NCBI RefSeq assembly: GCF_040115645.1
Contig: NC_089565.1
Coordinates: 3,038,001-3,102,000 of the forward strand
Direction: 5' to 3'
Length of the DNA: 64,000 nucleotides
From: Euwallacea fornicatus
Lineage: Eukaryota; Arthropoda; Insecta; Coleoptera; Curculionidae
Part shown: positions 23,486-36,924 of the stretch, piece after piece
How positions within the stretch are numbered: position 1 is the stretch's first letter
How the letters are laid out: the number at the start of each line of letters is the position of its first letter
The notes under the pieces: generated by a model
Databases searched by the model: none
Seen by the model: the letters and a program-made list of their open reading frames with translations, nothing else
What the model was told of the DNA's origin: nothing
Made by a program: the position numbers and the translations under genes

Positions 23486-24312
23486 TACCATGTGGCTCTA
23501 AATTGTGCCCCCCTCCTATTAACATTCTAATAAATTTTTGGTTTTTTTTCAATCCAAAAGCTGCATTAAGTAGGACAAAAAATTGTATATTTTGACGTTT
23601 GTTTATTTTTTGACTGTTGCTTACGTCGTGGGAGCACAAAATGGCCAATTTTTTCAAATTTAAACATACGTCAAATGACATTTCAACATAAAAGTCTTTC
23701 AAAACTACAATCAATGGTGTATTGCGATTCGGAATCTATCGATTAATTTTTGAGAAAAATAGGTACAAATTAAAAAAAAAAACGCCATACAAACTCAGTT
23801 AAATAGCACGCAAACATTAAAAAAATGTGTTTGTTGATAGGAAATTGATTTGTTTTCGATTTAGTGCTCACAGATAGTCTTTGGCTATTTTTATTCATCT
23901 TTTTATTCCTTCTTTCTTTCACCAAAGGCAGTTTGTGAGCAGAAAATCGGAACAAAGCAATTTCCTATTGACAAACCAGTTTTTTCATTGTTTACGAGCC
24001 ATTTAACCGAACTTGCATCGTTTTTTTACCAAATCTATTCCTATGTTTCTCAGAAACTAATCTACATACTTTGTGTCGCCATACACCATTCGATGTAGTT
24101 TTTAAACACCTTTAATTTGAGGAGGCTTTTGAGGCACGTTTCAGTTTTAAATAATTGGCCACTCTATGCTATCGATGACGCAAGTAACATTTAAAAAATA
24201 AACAAACATCAAAAGATGATATTTTTTCATATTTAATGTTGTTTTAATTTTTTTTTAGTTCATAATTTATAAAAAACTGAGGGAGGAGGGAGCAATTGAG
24301 AACCGCACGGTA
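23486..24312. mobile_element. foldback MITE, TACCGTG family, copy 2
   Basis: The left end TACCATGTGGCTCTAAATTG mirrors the right end, whose reverse complement is TACCGTGCGGTTCTCAATTG. Arms include GTTTGTTGATAGGAAATTG near 23830 and its inverted partner CAATTTCCTATTGACAAAC near 23960, and GCTGCATTAAGTAGGAC near 23563 opposite a diverged CATATTTAATGTTG near 24227. At 827 bp it is the longest copy. Open frames across it are artefacts of the palindrome. Confidence 0.85.
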
Positions 24313-26366
24313 TGTTCGTAATGTCACGTTGCGATCACGATATCTATTCTTCTGATTTTTACGGTAAATACTGATATTCAAGATAAATAATATTATATCC
24401 GAATTTAGTATCTTGTTTGGATTGATTTCTAAAATGGGTTAATGGATACTATAGTTTTTATACACATAGTTTGTCGGTTAGTAAATGTCAGTCTGTATCT
24501 ACGTACATATGTACGTATGTAATAGTTTATAGGCTCTACGCCTAAAAGAAATATCTTCTGTGTCCATGGAAATATTTCTTGAGGAAATTTGATCCTTAAC
24601 ACAAGATGATCGCTGACTAAATTATTTCCATCTGGACTAAAAATAATTGATATGGGACTTTCAGTATTTAATTTTTTTAATATAAATACAATATTTATAT
24701 TATTATAATATATATTTAATATAAATAATAAATTAAAACACTTTGATTCCTGTTCAACAAATATAATTAGTTGCAACTAAACCGCGATAAGTACCAACAA
24801 TAGGCGATATTTATTAACCTATTGTCTCAACACTATTTTCATTTTACCTTCCAGGAATGAAAGTCTTGTCACATTCTTGTTGATTTAATTAGCAACCCTC
24901 ATCAATCTTCGGTGGATATCTTGCAGCATGAAAATAATATGTAAATCAGTAATACGCATACTATTCAATTGTGTCAAGGATATCCCTCGACCCATAAATC
25001 GGAAAAGAGGCGATTTCGTGACCTTAAAAAACTAAAAAATACATTTTAAAATTTATCGCACCTAGCAGGACTCACTTTCACACGACTATAGCTATCGCCT
25101 CTATAAGTTGCTAGGTCATCAAAAAATTTTACATCATGATTTTGCATATCAATAAATCGAAATGTTGATTATAAAAGTAACACTGTGTAATTATAAACCG
25201 TGCTCATTAACAAACATTTGCATAATTACAACGTCGGTATCTATTAAACTACTTGAAAATATCAACCGTGGGACAAAGTCGATTCTAAGTAAATTTTTGT
25301 GTAGTTTGCGGAGCTTCTGTGTTTCGGCTCTTTTTAATTGACTGTGATTAATTAGAACTTAAGCGACTCAATGTTAAAAACAATTTAATTTGGAAGCAGG
25401 AATCAAGGTTTAGAGATTTTGTGGTAAACTTCCTTATTGCGTAAAGTGTTGGTAATTAAGTTGATTTCGGTCGATATGCTGAAAACGACGAACCAAGTGG
25501 ATTAATGTACATATATAAATGCCGATAGATCCACAAAGAAACTTGAAATGTAACACATACAAGTTTCAAACAGCCCTTTAAATTCTACGCAGATACGATT
25601 TTTTTACTTAGATAAAACGGAAATGAGATTCCAATAAATCTCTTAAAATCATATTTCTTTAATCTGCTCCAAATCTTCAGTTATTTTCCTATTCATTCAT
25701 CCTTTCCTTCGTACCTACAGCCTCATACTAATTCAAAAGGAATTCCAAACACGTGCGTTGATCATCTCTTTGAAAATAAAAAACTGGCGATAGCTTGAGG
25801 ATAATGATCGTTGGTCAGTGGCGGTGATTCATTGAGAAACCATTCTGGTACCAGACATTTTGGTCCTTTATCTGATGATACATCGCCACCAATAGACATG
25901 CCTTAATTAATTCTTTTATTCGCCGGTAAGGAGTAATTTTGGGAATTAAATCACATACGTACATAAGTTTCATTTATCTAATAAATTTTCAAATATGTAT
26001 TACCCGCAGCGTTGCCAGGCCTTGGCTTTTAAATTCAATTTTCTTAATGAATGATGGATATTCATTACAGCCATTTACCTAAGGCTAGGAATAAACATTA
26101 CCATGAAAATAACATGTTATTATCAATATTCTCTAATATTAGTAGACACGTAAGCTTGTGTCTAGCGAGCGTTAAACATTAAATTTTCCTAATTTAGCGT
26201 TAAATTAAATGTGGAATGCTTATTACCAAGGTTTCTAATAAACCGATATTTGCAGCAATCCTGGATAAAGAGCATTTCTAGGTAATTAATGTAAAATATG
26301 TGGCACGATTAAGATTTAACTATAACAAAGTACAGAGTGTCCCAAATTTTCGGTTGTCCACGTCAT

Positions 26367-26407
26367 ATAGTTTTCGAGATCCTCTCGAAGCGGATATCGA
26401 AAACTAT
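26367..26407. repeat. imperfect hairpin, 16-bp arms
   Basis: The arms ATAGTTTTCGAGATCC and the reverse complement of GGATATCGAAAACTAT match at 15 of 16 positions with a short loop. It sits about 35 bp inside a transposon-like terminus (GTACAGAGTGTCCC), so it is probably subterminal sequence of a decayed DNA element. Confidence 0.6.
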
Positions 26408-26622
26408 CGATGGTGCCAATTAATAATTGTTAAATTTTTACGTTAATCAAAGAGTTTTGGTATCAAGAGAATGCTCAATGATTTCTAAGATTTCCGAATA
26501 ATTACAATATTGCGCAATATTGTTTTATTATATTCTGATCTTATTTGACAATATTCAAAAATAATAATTCTATATCATTGGCATATTAAATCGTCCATTG
26601 ATATGGAAACTTGGAGAGATGC

Positions 26623-26661
26623 GATATGCCATGTTTTGACTTCGATCAAACATGGCATATC
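26623..26661. repeat. hairpin, 16-bp arms
   Basis: GATATGCCATGTTTTGA is complementary to TCAAACATGGCATATC apart from one bulged T, leaving a loop of about six bases. Stability is high for AT-rich DNA. No gene neighbours it. Confidence 0.7.
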
Positions 26662-29439
26662 AAATAATTTCTGCTCTTCCTCAATTTTTACGCAAAGAAT
26701 ATTTAGAAAAAACGCTAAGAAAATGAATGAATGCATTGATGATTGATGCATTTTTTTCCTAATTATCTTATAAATTCGCACTTTTCCTTTGAAATCACAT
26801 ATAGAGGAGGAACGCTCAAAGAGAGATCTACATAAGGATTTTTATATATAAGACTATAAGACTCGAGACATATTCATACGCACATGGGTGTTTTCATTGA
26901 AAATCTTAGTGAAAAATTAAGAAAAATCTCCAAATTATAAGTAACGGGTTATGTGGAAATAATTAGGAATATATGTGATAATTTTACCTTAATATGCAGA
27001 CAGAAGGAAAGGTGAAGAACTATTTGAAGAAATAAAATGATGTTGAAAACCAAAATTGATGTAAAAGAATTTCATTGATCAAGAACGAAAAAAAAATGAA
27101 TAACTATTGGCTTAACATTTTTATATTTATTACATGTTGGTCGGTATAAGCATATTATCTAAAATGTAAAAAACATAAAATCTATAAAAACAGTTGAATA
27201 ACAAATATTTCATCATCATTGATTTAACATGAAGTCTTCCCAGAATATGTATGAATGATCTATTATTTTTAAATGAGCCCCTGTAATTAAATAATATGAA
27301 TAACAACTGCAAGGAAAACTTCTGAATAAAGTTCATTAGAGCGTTTTGTTAGCATTAAGAGCACTAAAATTGAAAGTCAAAGTTTCTTGCTGGAAAAATA
27401 GGAAGAAATGTAATCTGAAAAATTGAATTTTCATCGGTTAGAGAATTTTTAGTTATTGCAGTTGATTACCTGTAGAGGGCAGATGTAGGTGTACTACGTT
27501 TAGTGTTATCACAAGGAGAGTACAATATTTCTTATTTCAAAATAATTAATTCTAATAAGAAGTTGAGGATCAAGATAACACCTTATTTTACTTCTTATGC
27601 AAATTACCTCTTCTTCATTATATTGAAGAATTTATCTCCAAACATCAATATTTTCTCTCTCTGCTGAGTGTCTCATTTTGTGCTATAAACCGCATCACAT
27701 AAGTGGATTATGTAATTATATATTAAAGCACATTTTAACGCATTTCTATTGTAAGAAAGGTGAAAAATACCTTCTATTAAGGAATAACGTCTCATACCCA
27801 AGCAGTGGTAATAGTGATATTTATAAATGTAGTTCCGTTTTGCGAATTGGTTAGTTAATCCATGAAGGCTTAATCATCCTTTTGATAACAAAAAGGACGT
27901 TGAGTCATAACTCGAATTATCGTACGAAATTACGTAAATTTTGTCTGCAGTTCTTCAACTATCTTCCGGGCTTTTCTCAAATTGATACAGTCATGCCTCG
28001 GTTCCTCGAATTGAATGGCGACAAACATACGAAGTGCAATGATAATTGCTTATGTATCACGAGAAACTATTACCACAACAACCTGTTTAGTATTGGCAAG
28101 TATTACATTTGTGTATTTCTGGAAATCCTAATATCGTATATACAGGATGTCGCAGAAACTGTCGTATAATTGAGATGCAATTGAGGCTAGAAGGTAAACA
28201 AATAAGGCAATTCAACTTAATGTGTCTTATACAACAAATAATTGTCGTGCCTTCCACAGGATTTGCTTATTATTCTTGATTCTAATTACACTTGCTTGAA
28301 TATTGTTCCATAACTTCTCTCTGCCGTCAGGTACGGATTTGTACAGCAACAACTTAAAAAAAAAGCCAAAAGGAAAGAAATCAAACGGATTTAAATCTTA
28401 AATTTAAAATTTAAAAGAAAGCAAATAGGTTTTAAAAAAAAAAAGTTTCGCTGAATAGCTTTACTCTTGTGTCCCCCAGAATACTATATTCATTTGTACC
28501 AATATTTCACATATTATAGGGAGAGGGGAGGAGGGACGGGGTACACCTCTCGATTCCCACACGTTAATGGAGAAGCTTATTAATGACTTCAATTGGAGTT
28601 ACTTCGTGCAAAATTGTATCCTCATACGACACCTACTTCCTGAATTGTGGTCTATTCAGGATTTTCCTTATTAACGTCTGGACCGAGTCCCAAATGACAA
28701 ACGCCGACGTCTTTCTCGTAATTTGCCTCTCATAAATCTTAATGGTGCACGCGCTAACACGGATGTTGTATATTATTCTTATGCCAATCATTTGTAGGAA
28801 ACATCTTACGCTTTATTTCTAAATCACTGCACACAACTTAGTTGTTGATTTTGAAATTTCTAACAAATTCATAATATTTGGTTTCTATGAAATTGAAGAA
28901 CATAATCGAATCCATTGTTGCTCCTACAATAAATTATTAAAAAGTTAGTTTTAATGACCCAATTGGTCGATTTTCATTTGGTGATCAATCTAAACTCACC
29001 TTCGATTGCATTCAAGTTAGTGCAACCTCACTTTTCCTATTCAACAGCGAGTTCGAATTTAACATTAATTTAAAAATAAGTGAAAATGGAGAAACTCGAA
29101 TTCTGTGTGCGGATTTCAAATGGAATTAAACCTTGTTGTGTTTAAAATATTAGAAATTTGTAGTTTCTGATACTCATTTTTATTACATGTTATACTATGT
29201 GTCGACATTTCTGACATTCTACCGACATTGTTTCTTTTTAACACACTATTACTTACGGTGTAAACCGGAGTAAGGATTTATTCATTGACGATCTAAGACT
29301 AGACCGGATTTTTAACAAAAGACAAATACAAAAATTATAGTAAGCAAAGGGACAACAGTAATTTCATATGCAGAATATATTGAACAGCGATAACTTATTT
29401 GATAACAAAATAATTCCTTTTAATATCAAATAACAATTA

Positions 29440-29715
29440 TTAAGGAAATTGTTCGAAATAATCATCAATTCGTTCTACACATAAATGAAAGTTTCGCTAT
29501 AAAGACCGCCAAACATCTCTCAAACTCTGAGCAGTTACTCTAAGAGCAGAATTTCTTATATGTCTTACAAGTTTTTTTTTTGGGAGTTTACAGGACTAGA
29601 GTACACAGTTTCCTTTATAAATCCCTGAATAAGAATCTAGTGATATTAGATCAGGTGATCGAGGAAGCCACGTAATTAATCCTCCACTACCTCCCCATCT
29701 TTATGGATAGTTTCC
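29440..29715 (-). pseudogene. DUF4817-type transposase C-terminal fragment
   Basis: Minus-strand reading gives WLPRSPDLISLDSYSGIYKG, the counterpart of the W-P-x-R-SPDL-T-P-LDFF-LWGYLK motif carrying the last catalytic Asp. A frame change leads to LVRHIRNSALRVTAQSLRD, then VWRSL, and the frame ends ERIDDYFEQFP with a TAA at 29440-29442, an apparently natural C-terminus. The segment just upstream (NWLNGNYP) matches the N-R-W-I-G-R-G-G region. At least one internal stop and two frameshifts. No TIRs found. Confidence 0.65.
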
Positions 29716-31540
29716 ATTTAGCCAATTCGTCCTCTTCAGGGAATAATGTGAAGGACATGCGTCTAATTCAGCTATTAACTTATACTCAAAATTTGAACTA
29801 AATATAAAAAAAATCATAAAAAAATGGCATTAAATGCGAAAAAATGGTGGAACAAACTGAAATGAAGACCAGAGAATCAGGGCTTAAAACAAAACAAAGT
29901 TCTGGAAAACCATTGTTAAAAACTGAGATTGTTAAACCAGTTTTATTATTTTGTTATAACTAAACTTGTATAAAAACGTTATAAATAATAATTCGCCTTT
30001 ATATTGCTTTTAGTTGTGTTGGAATATTGAAATCCTACATGTTATCTTTATTGAAGCGAAAGTCATTCATGTGGTAAAACATGAATAGAAAATATACTAT
30101 ATCCATTCCGGAAGGTTTCTTGAATGAACAAGCTTACGTATAGTAATGCATTTTGTGTAAAAAAAATAATTGCTATTACGATATAATGTGAATAGAACTG
30201 TTATTTATAGTATGTGAACCATATGTATAACACTTTAAAACAAACTCATAAAAGTAAATTGCTCGTAATAGAATTCCAGCCATATACATACGTACATTGT
30301 ATATGGTGACGTGGAATCGCTTGAACTATTAAGATATTAAGAAAGTGTTATTTTTTGTTCAAGAAAAATGACAACAAGATACCTTTCCCTTATTGGAAAT
30401 TTTGAGATTAGGGAAAAAATGTGTATCTCCCAATTTTAGGGTTTGAAGTAAAAAAGTACTAAAAACCTTTCAAATTAGCCACTAAAAACTAAACTATATG
30501 GTTTCAATTCAGCGGGCATAATGTGAAATATTTCCATTAATTTAGACAAAAACGTAAATTTTGTAACTTGCATAGCAGCTTAAAAATTCCCGAAACAAAA
30601 ATTTAAATTTAAAGGTTTTTCGATTGTTCGAAAATAACCAATTTTGGACAAGAAACATAATTATAGAAATAGCAAATTGTAGTGAAAGAAATTTAAATTT
30701 TGAGATTAAAGCCTCTGTTGGAAAAGCAAAAACTCCTCAAATTCCGCAATTCCAATTGAAGATTTTAAATGTCAAATAGGTTCTCAAATTCTAGCCAATT
30801 ACAAGATTGAAAAAAAAATGAGATTTTAGGATTTAGGTCGTACCTTGACCTGAGAAACTCAAAAACCCCATTATTTGAAAAACTAAAAAAAAAATCCTGA
30901 AATTTGTAACGAAAAGACAAATTTTGTGGCTAAATCCAGTGCGTAAAACAATCAAGAGTGTCCACCAATTAAAACAAATATCTAAGTATGTTTTGAAACT
31001 ACTTACGGGAATTCTGTCCGTTGTTTCCTGATGTATTAACCTTGACCCACTGCCCTGAATTAGACAGACATTGGAAAAAGCAAAGTTATTTCACAATACT
31101 CACTCTATATCATTAAGTCGCTCTATTCGTCACAGATATTATAAATCGACTTAAATGACATATATGACAACACATTTTAACTCCTAATTTGTTTTAACTT
31201 GCCTTAAAATTACATTATATTCATTTCTCCATGAATTCCTGCGATATTGGCACTCAAAGTTTAAAAAATAACAACAGATCCTTCTTTTACCTGGAACTTG
31301 TAAAATTTTAAGAAAAGCTCGAAGTTTCTGAAACAGTGATTTTCACTTGACTAAATGGCTCGAATGGACGTGTCGGTCATAACTCACTCGAAGCCAAAGA
31401 GAGCCTGAAACTATAGCTTGCAAGAACGTTATCCAGTTATAATTTTATGATCATATAATCTCGAGCAGGTCCTTGAAGAAAAATGCGTAATATAGCATAT
31501 TCTTAATAAATAATTAAATTTACAAATATGTGCACGTATC
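29716..31540. other. gene-free AT-rich stretch
   Basis: A- and T-rich DNA with no recognised coding or repeat structure. Confidence 0.4.
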
Positions 31541-31830
31541 TAAATATCATGCAGTACACTTTGAAATGTTATAGCATCTGGTACGGTTCCACTTGAAACA
31601 ATTACTCCTATCGCTGGCGATATGACAATAATTAAAATAAGCGTAATTAAATATGAGAATAGGCACGTTCTGATTAAAGTAATATGGGTCATTATAAAGA
31701 ATATTCGCTGTCTTGGCAGAACTTTCAGAAATGTGTCTGCTAGTCGCCAGCGGGGCCCACGCTACTCGTTGTTGCAAAAGAAGTGCCACAATGTTTCCGC
31801 TGCCCACGTGCCAGACTCCATCTGAGTCGA
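31541..31830 (-). other. possible exon or exon relic, frame unresolved
   Basis: The upper part (31690-31825) is clearly richer in G and C than neighbouring DNA. Two overlapping minus-strand frames look protein-like. One gives GNIVALLLQQRVAWAPLATS. The other gives MESGTWAAETLWHFFCNNE, a TAG, then RGPRWRLADTFLKVLPRQR and a hydrophobic stretch (LFSYLITLILIIVISPAIGV) before a TAG near 31550. A CAG acceptor-like site precedes the ATG near 31822. I recognise no family. It could be a dead exon, a coding exon in one frame only, or chance. Confidence 0.2.
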
Positions 31831-34800
31831 TAAAATATATGTTTCGTATTTGTATTAAATTAATGCAAATCTGTTAATCTGGCTTTTACCAGAAGAAAAA
31901 TAAACGACCATAAAACGATCGCTGTGAATGAACGCTTTATGGTCGAACCTTGGCCATCGGATAGTAGATATACTGGAAAACTGGGTTAAGTGTTGCGATT
32001 ACTAATCATGTGCTCATTTAAATAAAGAGGAAAATGGTAAAATAGGTAGGCCTTCTTACATATTCATTAACAATACGCATTTTTCCTTAAAAGTGTTCTA
32101 TTTCTTAAGAACACAAGGTGCATCGCCTAAGGGAAAGCGTATCCAAAAAATCTTCTGGATTATTACACTCACCTTCTTTCTCTTTACATTATACAAAGTG
32201 GTTCCCAAATATACGGTGCAAATTTAATGGGTTATTTCTGGGGTTAAAATTATTTAATTTTTTTTTTATATACAGAGTATTCAAGTTTAGAAAGAAACAT
32301 TCTAAACTTTTGCTATATTAAAAAAAATGCGTAAATTAATTTACTAAGAATGTTCCCCGTCAATGACAATCTTATGGTGTCTCTTTCAGATATATCAAAG
32401 TTGACCCAAAAATTTTAGTAGCGTGCCCATAAAATTCGTTTGTCAGAATTTTACACAAACGATCTTTGAGGTTATTTAAAAAAATGAATTTGAAAACTAT
32501 TAGCGAAGTGCCCCCTACTTCCCCGTAAGAATTAACATGATAACACCCACATATGTTCATGGTTACATAATTTTTCTTTAAATAGAAGGAAAATGTGTTG
32601 TTTGAACTATTGTGTAGGTATTCCGAATTTCAATAAAATAACTTAAGCGACTTTGAAAATACGAAGAAACATTTTAAAGCTTCGTAAGAATGTTACTAAT
32701 AATCACTCTTTATCATAACTTCTTATCTTAAAATACTATCATCGAATGACCTTGCGTACCTACTTACAAGTAGAAAATAGGAATATTCAGTGACAATTTG
32801 CTCTATTCATACCAGATGTGGCTGTTTCTCTATTATAAATTTCTCTTAATATAAACAACATTCCTATAGAGCAAGGGTCAGTGTCTGAATAGGTGACTTC
32901 TTAACTAAAATTTTTGTTTAAAATTTTGCATTTAAAAGTTATAAAAATTCCGTGATAATTTGCAGTGAATAATCGCACATGGTATGACCTTAAATTCGAT
33001 GCAAAAAGGTTGGACATTTTCCGAAAGTTAAAAAACATCTAAAACTTTACTTTGACTCTACTTTATGTTTACTTAGAAGTTTATACAAGTTAGCGACTCA
33101 TAACTCTTGTCAGCTACTCATTATCACTTAAAATGATTTTTTTTAGATAGTCGACGTTTATTAATGAAGACTTGCCGACCTTTGAGGTGTGGTCCCCAAC
33201 CTGAAACAAAAATACTGTATTAGTATACTAAGAGATGCATAAAATATTTGAAGTATACATTTTTTTAATATTGCCTAATACGTGATAAATCGAAATTAAT
33301 TTAGCTGCCAAAAAACTTTTCTAGATGATCTCTTCAAAGTTATTTGAACCTTGGACTCTAGGTGGGTTATAACATCAATTAATTCATGTAGGTCTATTTC
33401 AATATTATGAATGAAGAAAAGTGAGTATTGCAAAATAGTGCTTGTAGTTTATAAATAAAATTGGTACAAGGCGTAGTTTGATTTTGAGTTCGAAATCTGG
33501 GGCATAAAAGCGCTGTGGCAGCACAATTTTTTTCTTTCAGCATCGATTTACCCGATTCCATTCACCCTCGATTTGTTTAAGCGTGTTGCATTATAATTTA
33601 TATTTAAAGAAAGAAAATATTACACATTACAACAATTAATTGTGTTTACGTAATGGTAATTGGGGTGAAGAATACGGAGACTTAAGGACTCAGGGCCAGA
33701 TCTAACAGAACTATTTTCAGTTAGAAAATTATCAAGTAGAATTTTCTATTCTAATTTACACTCTCTGCGCCACAATCAGTTGACACACCTGCACCGTTGA
33801 ACTTAGGTTCTACATATTTATATGCAGCTGCCTGCACCTATTCTATAATTTGCATGCAGTATGTTGAATTGTAATTTGTAATTGACATTTTGCCGTCAAA
33901 AGCCGACAAAAGCATAGGAATTCCCCTTGTCTTATACTTGGTGTACGGGCACTTGTCATATGCGAGTAAATTGTTAATAAGTCGAAGAAGAAAAACATAC
34001 ATACATATGTAATTAAATGTTGGATACGCCTGAATGAGTCAGTCTTAAGTTAAGCTTATGGGTATTTGTGAGTTTGCTGTTCAACCACATTTTTCTACAA
34101 ATTTTGTTCGTTTTCACGGAAAATTTTTGCTTTGACCAAAGAAGGTCTCTAGTAAACGTGCTATTCTTTTCTAAAACTCTTTAAAGCAATCTCTTGATGC
34201 ATTTTTCAATAAACCTTCTCTTTCTAGAAATTACGCATAATCTCATAAATTCTTATATATATTATTTTTGAAATTTACTTTTTCACTTAAATTATATTTC
34301 ACAAGTAATGAGAGTATATCTCTGAATAAACATAAATAATAATTTCTTACCTTCTCATATTCTTGACAATTAGGTGAAGAAACTTTATGTGCAGCACCTT
34401 TCACTAATGAGATTTTGTTACTTTTAACTTGGATATACAAGGTGGGTTTTCTAAAACTATAAATGTCAATATCTTGAAAATTATACCGCTTATAGAAAAA
34501 TTCAGAAACACGTCTAACATAATATGAAAGGGAAGCACGATTAAGGGTATGATAAATTCACTAGCCTGTGCCGAATGCACTTCAGCCACCCCAAGTCATT
34601 TTTTTTATGGAATGGGCAAGGTTACGACATATCGTCGGAAAGCATTTTCAATAAGCTTTTCAATGGTACCAAAGTTTTTGGAATTCTGGCTTCAAATGTA
34701 GAAGAGAGGCCAGTAGAATTAAATGGTTTCCAATCAGAAATGAGTAGTAGAATTGCTAATTAATTGAAAGTTTTATTATAATTAAATAAAACCGTAAGCT

Positions 34801-35799
34801 TCACCGCTCAATATTAATAATTTTTTATAATATGTATTCGATATATTCAGCCAGATAAACCGATCCATCGGCTAAAAATATTATATCGGTCGATGGGAAA
34901 ACTAAAAATTAATAAAGGTGAAGCACCTCTGAATGCCGTCCGGTATACCTAATATATATATATAATAATATTCACTAAAAATACTTTTAAAACTTTCCAA
35001 GAAGCAATAATAAACAAACTCCTTCATTAAGCAACCACTCCATTTGCAATACTAATTGCTTTACTAATACGAACTGCTTTCCTGACTCATAGATTCAGAA
35101 TTTAGCAACCAACGATATGAAAATAAGATCCTTGACCCGTTTTCCTGGATTATATTTTTATACTCCTAACTGCATTTCGTCATAAGAGCGTACCGCAAGC
35201 TTATTAAAACCGCAAGTAGTAATATGTCATTGTCTTAAAACTATTAATGGATAAATGCCGTAAATTACCTAAAAAAATCTATATATGCATCTGCAATATT
35301 TATTATATTCAAGGGTAGCTCGTCTTTGCCATCTTCATTCTTGCTTTCCTCACAGCTTCTAACTATGACTAAGGCCATGTTTAGAATTTTTTGCGTAAAC
35401 ACTAAAGATTCAATACTTGGATAAAACTTTTCTATGCTGAGATAGAATATTTCCTAGAGAAATTGTAAAGACACGGATTTCGTTCCTGCATGGTACTGTT
35501 GCTTCATTAATTTTTTACATACACAAATGGAATAAAGACCTCAGTTGCTGTAGTTTTTTTAAATAGATAATTTAACGAAAGTGGCGGCGAACTCGGACAC
35601 TACGGTCAAGCACTACACATTGGAATAGGTTTTAAACGTCTCATCAAATTGTGAAGTAAATTACTTAAATTTCGACAAAAAAAATCATAAAAGGATGATA
35701 TCATCTATAATAATATAGCACAAGCAGATTGAAAACGACATAAAGGTTGTAAAATTTTAGGGTGGAGGTCCTAAGGTGAAAAAAAAACAATAAAAGTCA
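31831..35799. other. gene-free AT-rich stretch
   Basis: Only scattered terminus-like fragments (for example TATACAGAGTATTC near 32269) and a (TA)n run near 34955. No gene supported. Confidence 0.4.
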
Positions 35800-36290
35800 T
35801 ACATTTTCGAAGTGTGTCCTAAAAGATGATCGCGATATTTCTTTCAAAAGCAGGACATGTAGCAACAATTTCCCTGCAAAATCAAAAAAACTCGTTCTGC
35901 TCATTGATATACAACTATTTGTTTCCCAGAAGTCATCGCAGAGCTTAGAAAAAACAATCCCTAACGATGAATCATCCTCCACCAAGATAATACAAGTTTG
36001 CACACGTTCGCAAGATAATAAGATTTTTAACGCAGCAAAATATCGAATCCTTTTTGTTGATTGTCTGCACATTCCCGACCTAAGTTCCAAGGATTTCTTT
36101 ACCTTTCCGAAAATAAAGAAGCGACTACGTGGTTAAAAGGTACAGTTGCCAGAAAAAGTGGTAGGTAGTGGTTCGAAAACGTAATTTTGACGGTACCAAC
36201 GAACAAGTGGAACAACTGTTTCCAGAAATTGTTGCAGCGCAGGCAGAAATGCATTGGTCTTCGTGAAAAAACTTCGAAACAAAATAAAAC
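35800..36290 (+). pseudogene. mariner transposase C-terminal relic
   Basis: The plus strand reads, with frame changes, KIFNAAKYRILFVDCLHIPD and then LSSKDFFTFPKIKKRLRG near 36080-36131. This is the mariner 'SPDLAPxDFFLFPKIKxxLRG' block that contains the third catalytic Asp, with the preceding helix intact in outline. Farther on, LLQRRQKCIGLREKTSKQ near 36225-36278 matches the 'R-MQ-R-CI' tail typical of mariner C-termini. Stops and frameshifts interrupt it. I found no complete inverted termini, so element ends are unknown. Confidence 0.65.
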
Positions 36291-36582
36291 ATTTGTAAGT
36301 TACCCACTATTTTGCTCCAGCTCTACATGCAAAACTTAAAAAGCAATATTTGTATTTTCACTTACGAAATTCCAAGCGAAACAGACGAAAACAAAAATGA
36401 ACATACAAAAATTATATATAAAATTCCTTACGAATGCACAAGTAGAATTTTTATATTAGTCAAACTTATAGAATCTGAAATAATAAGAAATAAAGGACAC
36501 AAACAATTGCATTAATGCGTCACCAGGAAGTGACGTTTTGGATCTGGAAAGTTCTAGAAACAAAAGAATAACACTTCCGCTG

Positions 36583-36924
36583 TCAGTTTTAATGGCGTCT
36601 CCGCGTTTCTTCCCGTACCGGTCGCGAAAATTAGCAAATTTAAACTGAAAATGTGCAAAAAATTGAGGAAAGTTTGTGCGGAAGTGAAGACTAAATAAAT
36701 CGGAACGTAGTGAGTGTACGTACAAGATTGCATTCGGTTGGAAATGGGTAAAAATCGCTCTTAAAAATCGATTTCATTTGCTCAATCCGGGAATACCGTC
36801 TTCTTTGTGCTCGGGTTTCCGAAGTTACACGATCGCCGAGTAGTACAGGTGGAAGTGAGTGCTATTACGAAAACAAATAGTAACTGAAGTTTCTCAAGCG
36901 CTGAGGAATGGTAGTTTCTTTACG
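36583..36924 (+). other. candidate noncoding first exon with splice donor
   Basis: An interval distinctly less AT-rich and richer in CpG than its surroundings (CCGCGTTTC, CCGGTCGCG, CGATCGCCG) begins near an arthropod-type initiator TCAGT at 36583 and ends in TTTACG followed by GTAAGTCGG, a near-consensus 5' splice site, at 36925. It contains no long open frame on the plus strand. This is the pattern expected for a 5' untranslated exon. No downstream coding exon on the plus strand was found before nemo's 3' end, so the transcript could be noncoding or spliced to an exon outside the window. Confidence 0.35.

Larger units (their letters stand above)
24313..29439. other. gene-free AT-rich stretch with two small hairpins
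   Basis: No coding exon recognised. Two strong inverted repeats lie here: 26367-26407 (ATAGTTTTCGAGATCC paired with GGATATCGAAAACTAT) just after a GTACAGAGTGTCCC terminus-like motif, and 26623-26661. An unpaired TATACAGGATGTCGCAG motif is at 28139-28155. Confidence 0.5.

Noticed and set aside
23295..23714. 139-codon minus-strand frame
   Set aside because: Most of it overlaps the arm of the TACCGTG foldback element. No protein family recognised.
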